Source: Oxalobacteraceae bacterium | GTDB taxonomy: Bacteria; Pseudomonadota; Gammaproteobacteria; Burkholderiales; Burkholderiaceae_D | DNA: 36,442 nt | Direction of reading: 5' to 3' | Assembly: GCA_023259175.1 (NCBI GenBank) | Contig: JAHFQV010000031.1 | Coordinates: 1-36,442, forward strand | Part shown: in pieces, positions 32,749-36,442 of the stretch | Numbering within the stretch: the stretch's first letter is position 1 | Layout of the letters: each line of letters starts with the position of its first letter | Notes under the pieces: model-generated | What the model was told of the DNA's origin: nothing | Seen by the model: only the letters and a program-made list of their open reading frames with translations | Databases searched by the model: none | Program-made: the position numbers and the translations under genes

Positions 32749-34824
32749 CTAACTGCCATGGTCGCTCATGCCATTATGGCGTAATAAGGCATCGATGCTT
32801 GGTTTTCTTCCCCGAAAAGCGACAAAGGAATCGAGGGCGGGGCGTGAGCCGCCCATTTCCAATACTTCTTTCTGGAAGCGTTGTCCGACTTCCCGCGAGA
32901 GCGTACTACCTTCTTGGTCGGCCGCTTCTTCAAATGCGCCATAGGCATCGGCAGAAAGCACTTCAGCCCATTTGTAGCTGAAGTAGCCAGCCGAATAGCC
33001 GCCCGAAAAAATATGGCTAAAGGCATGTTGGAAGCGATTGAATTCAGGCGGCATCAGCACAGTGACTTCGTCGCGGACTAGGCGCAAGCAGTTGGCCACC
33101 GTCTGTTCGTCGACGGCATCGGTATGACAATGCAAGCGCATATCAAACAGCGAGAATTCCACTTGTCGCAAAGTCTGTAATCCAGACTGGAAATTTTTTG
33201 CTGCAATCATTTTGTCGTACAGCGCACGCGGCAAAGTCTCGCCACGGGTGCTATGTGCAGTCATCTCTTGCAAGACATCCCATTCCCAGCAAAAGTTTTC
33301 CATAAACTGCGAAGGAAGCTCGACCGCATCCCATTCCACGCCAGAAATACCGGATACGGATAATTCATCGACTTGTGTGAGTAAATGGTGCAGCCCGTGT
33401 CCAAATTCATGGAATAAAGTGATGACTTCGTCGTGCGAAAAAGTCGCCTCTTTTTCGATTCCATCAACCATCACGGGTGCGCTGAAATTACAAATGAGAT
33501 AGGCTGCGGGTGTTTGTAGTTGTCCGTTTCTGATGCAACGACCGCGCGCATCGTCCATCCATGCGCCACCGCGTTTGCCAGGTCTTGCGTAGAGGTCGGT
33601 GTAAAAATGGGCAATGACTTGGCCTTCTTTTTCGACGCGGTAAAACTTGACATCGGGATGCCAAACGCTGGCTTGGCCCTGCACAATATCGACACCGAAT
33701 AGGCGGTGAATAACGGCGAATAAGCCGGTGCGAACTTGTTGCTCAGGGAAGTATTGTTTGAGTTCTTGTTCGGAAAAAGCGTAACGCTGTTCGCGTAATT
33801 TTTCTGATGCGTAGGTCGTATCCCATGCCATTAAATCTGCAATACCCAACTCGTCACGGGCAAATTCTTTAAGCTGTTTTAAGTCTTGTTCCGCATAGGG
33901 GCGCGCACGTTGCGCTAGATCGAGCAGGAAGCTTTCAACTTGTTCCGCACTTTCGGCCATCTTGGGTGCGAGCGAGACTGCTGCGAAATGTGGATAGCTT
34001 AAAAGTTGCGCTTCTTCCTGGCGCAAACTTAAGAGCTCGCGCATCACGGCACTATTATCCCATTCGGGGTGTCCCGCTAATTCCGACGCTTTGGTGGCGT
34101 TGGCGCGATAGACAGTTTCGCGTAAAGCGCGGTTTTGCGCAAACTGTAAAATTGGGAAATACGAAGGAAAATGCAGGCTAAATTGGTAGCCCGTTTTGCC
34201 CGCATCTTGGGCCGCATTCGCCGCCGCTTGGATGACATCTTCGGGCAGACCCAGTAATTGCGCGGGGTCGTCTACCTGAAACAGACCTGCATTGGTCGCA
34301 TCGAGTACGTTTTCTGAAAACTGTGTGGCTAAGGCCGCCTGTTTTTCTTGAATTTCGCCAAAGCGTATTTTTTGCTCGGCATCGAGTTCTGCACCCCCCA
34401 ACTTAAAATCACGCAAGGCATTTTCTACGATGCGTTTTCGTGCGAAATTAAGTTGTTCAAATTCAGGACTATTTCTTAAAGTACGGTAATGGGCGTACAG
34501 GTGTAAATTTTGCCCAAGCTCAGTCCAAAATTCGGTGACTTTACTCTGATTTTCATTGTAAGTTGCGCGCAGCTCGGGCGTGTCGCAAACGGCGTTTAAA
34601 TGGCTGGCGATACCCCAAGCACGCGAAAGGCGTTCCGTAGCCATCTCCAATGGACTGACAAAATATTCCCAGCTTAGATCGCTCACTTCGCCTTCAAATT
34701 GCGTCACCACAGCGCGCGCATCGGATAAAAGTTGATCGATGGCTGGACTTAAATGCAGAGGGCGAATTTGATCAAAATGCGGTAGATCGCGCATGTCGAG
34801 CAAGGGATTTTGTAGCGCGTTCAT
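32749..34824 (-). CDS. prlC: Oligopeptidase A (M3 family zinc peptidase)
   Basis: A 691-residue cytoplasmic peptidase that degrades short peptides, including cleaved signal peptides. The zinc motif is [10 protein letters not shown] (H472, E473, H476), and the glutamate in VELPSQ (E502) is the likely third ligand. [20 protein letters not shown] near 615-634 is the conserved substrate-binding Gly/Tyr loop of the family. The length matches OpdA (about 680). The ATG overlaps the folD stop as ATGA, so it is coupled to folD. The glutaredoxin-like gene follows. Confidence 0.95.
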   Translation of the reverse strand: MNALQNPLLDMRDLPHFDQIRPLHLSPAIDQLLSDARAVVTQFEGEVSDLSWEYFVSPLEMATERLSRAWGIASHLNAVCDTPELRATYNENQSKVTEFWTELGQNLHLYAHYRTLRNSPEFEQLNFARKRIVENALRDFKLGGAELDAEQKIRFGEIQEKQAALATQFSENVLDATNAGLFQVDDPAQLLGLPEDVIQAAANAAQDAGKTGYQFSLHFPSYFPILQFAQNRALRETVYRANATKASELAGHPEWDNSAVMRELLSLRQEEAQLLSYPHFAAVSLAPKMAESAEQVESFLLDLAQRARPYAEQDLKQLKEFARDELGIADLMAWDTTYASEKLREQRYAFSEQELKQYFPEQQVRTGLFAVIHRLFGVDIVQGQASVWHPDVKFYRVEKEGQVIAHFYTDLYARPGKRGGAWMDDARGRCIRNGQLQTPAAYLICNFSAPVMVDGIEKEATFSHDEVITLFHEFGHGLHHLLTQVDELSVSGISGVEWDAVELPSQFMENFCWEWDVLQEMTAHSTRGETLPRALYDKMIAAKNFQSGLQTLRQVEFSLFDMRLHCHTDAVDEQTVANCLRLVRDEVTVLMPPEFNRFQHAFSHIFSGGYSAGYFSYKWAEVLSADAYGAFEEAADQEGSTLSREVGQRFQKEVLEMGGSRPALDSFVAFRGRKPSIDALLRHNGMSDHGS

Positions 34825-35669
34825 AGGTTTCTTTCGGCGGCTTCTATCGTGTTGACCAGTAACATCGTGATGGTCATTGGACCCACGCCACCCGGAACTG
34901 GCGTGATGTAGCCAGCGACTTCTTTGACATTCGCGTAGTCCACGTCGCCGCAGAGTTTGCCATCATCATCACGATTCATACCTACATCAAGCACGACCGC
35001 CCCGGGTTTCACCATGTCGGCAGTGACAATATTTCGTTTGCCCGTAGCGACCACCAAGATATCGGCATTGCGCGTGTGCGCACCCAAGTCACGGGTTTTC
35101 GAATTGCAAATAGTGACTGTCGCGCCTGCTTGCAAGAGCAGCATGGCTTGCGGCTTGCCGACAATATTGGACGCGCCGACCACGACGGCATTTGCGCCAC
35201 GTACGGGATAATTAATCGCCTCTAACATTTTCATCACGCCATAAGGTGTGCAAGGCCGAAACAGTGGTTGTCCCGTCATCAGCAAGCCCGCGTTACTAAT
35301 GTGGAAGCCGTCTACATCTTTTTCGGCCGCAATGGCTTCGATGACTTTGTTGGCATTGATATGCGCTGGTAGCGGCAATTGCACCAGAATGCCATTGATT
35401 TTTGGATCGTGATTTAAACGGTCGATGTGGGCCAATAGCGTCGCTTCGCTTAAATCAGCATCGTATTTTTCGAGTATAGAATAAAAGCCGCAGTCCTCGC
35501 AGGCCTTCACTTTGTTGCGCACATAGACTTGTGAGGCAGGATTTTCACCGACCAATATTACGGCAAGGCCGGGCTGCTTGCCTTGTGTAGTTAAAGCAGC
35601 CGCTCTTTGACTGACTTCTTGACGAATTTGTTGAGAAAGGGCGGTGCCACTGATAATTTGTGCGGTCAT
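34821..35669 (-). CDS. folD: Bifunctional methylenetetrahydrofolate dehydrogenase/cyclohydrolase
   Basis: A 282-residue cytoplasmic enzyme that interconverts 5,10-methylene- and 10-formyl-tetrahydrofolate for purine and formyl-Met synthesis. Motifs: [14 protein letters not shown] near 50 with the catalytic lysine, [10 protein letters not shown] near 97, the cofactor loop [20 protein letters not shown] near 163, and [19 protein letters not shown] near the end. The length is usual. It begins a minus-strand run folD, prlC, glutaredoxin-like gene, holC, DUF2486-like gene. A TATAAT box lies upstream. Confidence 0.97.
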   Translation of the reverse strand: MTAQIISGTALSQQIRQEVSQRAAALTTQGKQPGLAVILVGENPASQVYVRNKVKACEDCGFYSILEKYDADLSEATLLAHIDRLNHDPKINGILVQLPLPAHINANKVIEAIAAEKDVDGFHISNAGLLMTGQPLFRPCTPYGVMKMLEAINYPVRGANAVVVGASNIVGKPQAMLLLQAGATVTICNSKTRDLGAHTRNADILVVATGKRNIVTADMVKPGAVVLDVGMNRDDDGKLCGDVDYANVKEVAGYITPVPGGVGPMTITMLLVNTIEAAERNL

Positions 35670-35707
35670 GATGAGGGCGTAAATACGCGGAAATGGTCTT
35701 GACCGAC

Positions 35708-35713
35708 ATTATA
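35708..35713 (-). promoter_or_regulatory. Putative -10 box of the folD promoter
   Basis: The minus strand reads TATAAT about 40 bp before the folD start codon. This is a perfect -10 consensus. The -35 is not clear; CTTTAC, 16 bp upstream, is a poor match. Confidence 0.45.
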
Positions 35714-35776
35714 AACCGAGAAGTGACAAGTAAAGACCTGCGTGCCAGGGGTGATTGTGAATCTAAAACCTCTCAA

Positions 35777-35866
35777 CACAGAGGCACAGAGGCACAGAGG
35801 GAGATCAAGAGCTTAGGATTTTGGTTTATTTCTTTGAAATTTTAATGAATTTCTCTGTGTCTTTGG
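35777..35866. repeat. CACAGAGG tandem repeat with an inverted partner
   Basis: The 8 bp unit CACAGAGG is repeated three times without a mismatch at 35777-35800. About 50 bp further, TTCTCTGTGTCTTTGG at 35851-35866 is an imperfect inverted copy, so the whole can fold into a hairpin. Similar ACAGAGGCACAGAG...CTCTGTG blocks occur as dispersed intergenic repeats in many bacterial genomes. Confidence 0.6.
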
Positions 35867-36056
35867 CCGCAGAATTCCGCTTGGCTATATTGAGCGGTCT
35901 GTTACTTTGATCTGGCTTCATGCGATTGCCCTGTCGCGCTCCCGTAGCAAGATTCAAATTTTTGAAATTGATTTCGCAAGGGGTAATTCCCGTAAGCATA
36001 TGGAGAAGGTGAATTATCCCAATGAGGTAGATGAAACCTTGGGTACAAGTCGTGGC

Positions 36057-36416
36057 TTAAGTTTCGGCGTTTAGCTTTCGCTGTTCTTTGTACAGTCGAC
36101 GAACAATTGACTGTATGAGGAAGTGTCGATAGGAAATCCAGATCGCGAAAAGGAAGAAAAAACTTGGGTAGACCATTAGAATGATACGCCTATCGTAGAA
36201 CTTGATGATCTGGGTTAGAAGTAGATATCCGAGCAGAACCCCACTAGCGCAAAAGAGTGCATAAACCACACGCGCGGATTTTGTTTTTGATGCGAGTACT
36301 TTAGCTTGCGCCAAGATTTTTTGATGTTCATTGTCGGTTTTGGGCTTAGGCTTGTACCATCGCGCTCCCTGCAAAATAACATCACCTGCCGCTTGCGCTT
36401 GTTTTTTGTCGAGCAT
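36057..36416 (-). CDS. Small membrane protein of unknown function
   Basis: A 119-residue protein with a hydrophilic N-terminal part (1-45) and two membrane helices (about 50-67 and 77-95, VVYALFCASGVLLGYLLLTQ and ILMVYPSFFFLFAIWISY). The tail is basic (RRLYKEQRKL). AGGAAG stands about 8 nt before the ATG, which supports the start. I do not recognise a family. Upstream sequence is cut by the window edge, so its operon partner is not visible. Confidence 0.7.
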   Translation of the reverse strand: MLDKKQAQAAGDVILQGARWYKPKPKTDNEHQKILAQAKVLASKTKSARVVYALFCASGVLLGYLLLTQIIKFYDRRIILMVYPSFFFLFAIWISYRHFLIQSIVRRLYKEQRKLNAET

Positions 36417-36442
36417 TTTGGGGGCTTCCTGTTTTTTTGAGT

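Larger units (their letters stand above)
35670..36056. other. Intergenic region upstream of folD
   Basis: About 390 bp without a gene between folD and a small membrane protein gene on the same strand. It holds the folD promoter near its left end and the CACAGAGG repeat at 35777-35866. From about 35880 to 36056 I see no further structure. Confidence 0.5.

Overview
The window looks like a chromosomal segment of a Burkholderiales betaproteobacterium, most likely Oxalobacteraceae and perhaps close to Undibacterium. The main clue is a small Trp-rich membrane protein of the TIGR04438 type, which is typical of this group. A holC followed by a DUF2486-like gene, a two-domain MaeB and a roughly balanced base composition fit with it. 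This placement comes from gene content only, not from a phylogeny. I saw no tRNA, rRNA, CRISPR array, phage genes or transposase.

Left part (1-9430). A minus-strand housekeeping run holds thiL, pgpA and a cinA/pncC gene cut by the window edge, preceded by a DUF6882-like gene. Next come maeB with a strong terminator, a 0.6 kb leader region, a secreted M4 (thermolysin/vibriolysin-type) metalloprotease with two C-terminal PPC domains, a small zinc-ribbon protein and a DUF1697 protein.

Signalling and secretion part (9500-18390). A very large hybrid sensor kinase with a double beta-propeller sensor sits 2 bp upstream of a LuxR-type response regulator. Beside it is a two-gene operon for a secreted protein of unknown function and a secreted papain-like cysteine protease. 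An NPPW-type methyltransferase, an outer-membrane beta-barrel protein and an EVE-domain protein follow.

Polyamine/membrane cluster (18501-25538). This is the most interesting region. Two divergent transcription units share a 62 bp spacer. The minus unit reads DUF350 membrane protein, SPFH/band-7 protein with a SHOCT tail, zinc-ribbon/DUF4178 membrane protein, a 59-aa Gly/Ser-rich single-pass protein, then a class 1B SpeD (AdoMet decarboxylase). The plus unit reads a membrane-anchored aminopropyltransferase (spermidine-synthase fold) and a Tat-signal FAD amine-oxidase-like protein. The set implies a dedicated polyamine (or aminopropyl) synthesis and oxidation pathway tied to an envelope-organising SPFH/DUF350/DUF4178 module. 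A 235 bp MITE-like element with 18 bp terminal inverted repeats and a 3 bp flanking duplication separates the small gene from speD. Removing it restores a TAATG stop/start overlap.

Right part (25550-36416). A compact minus-strand run encodes a small Trp-rich protein, a LysR regulator, lgt, an enoyl-CoA hydratase-like protein and matB. After a periplasmic cytochrome c and an Lrp/AsnC regulator on the plus strand, a second minus-strand run encodes folD, prlC, a DUF4124-glutaredoxin protein, holC and a DUF2486-like protein. The window ends with a small membrane protein of unknown function.
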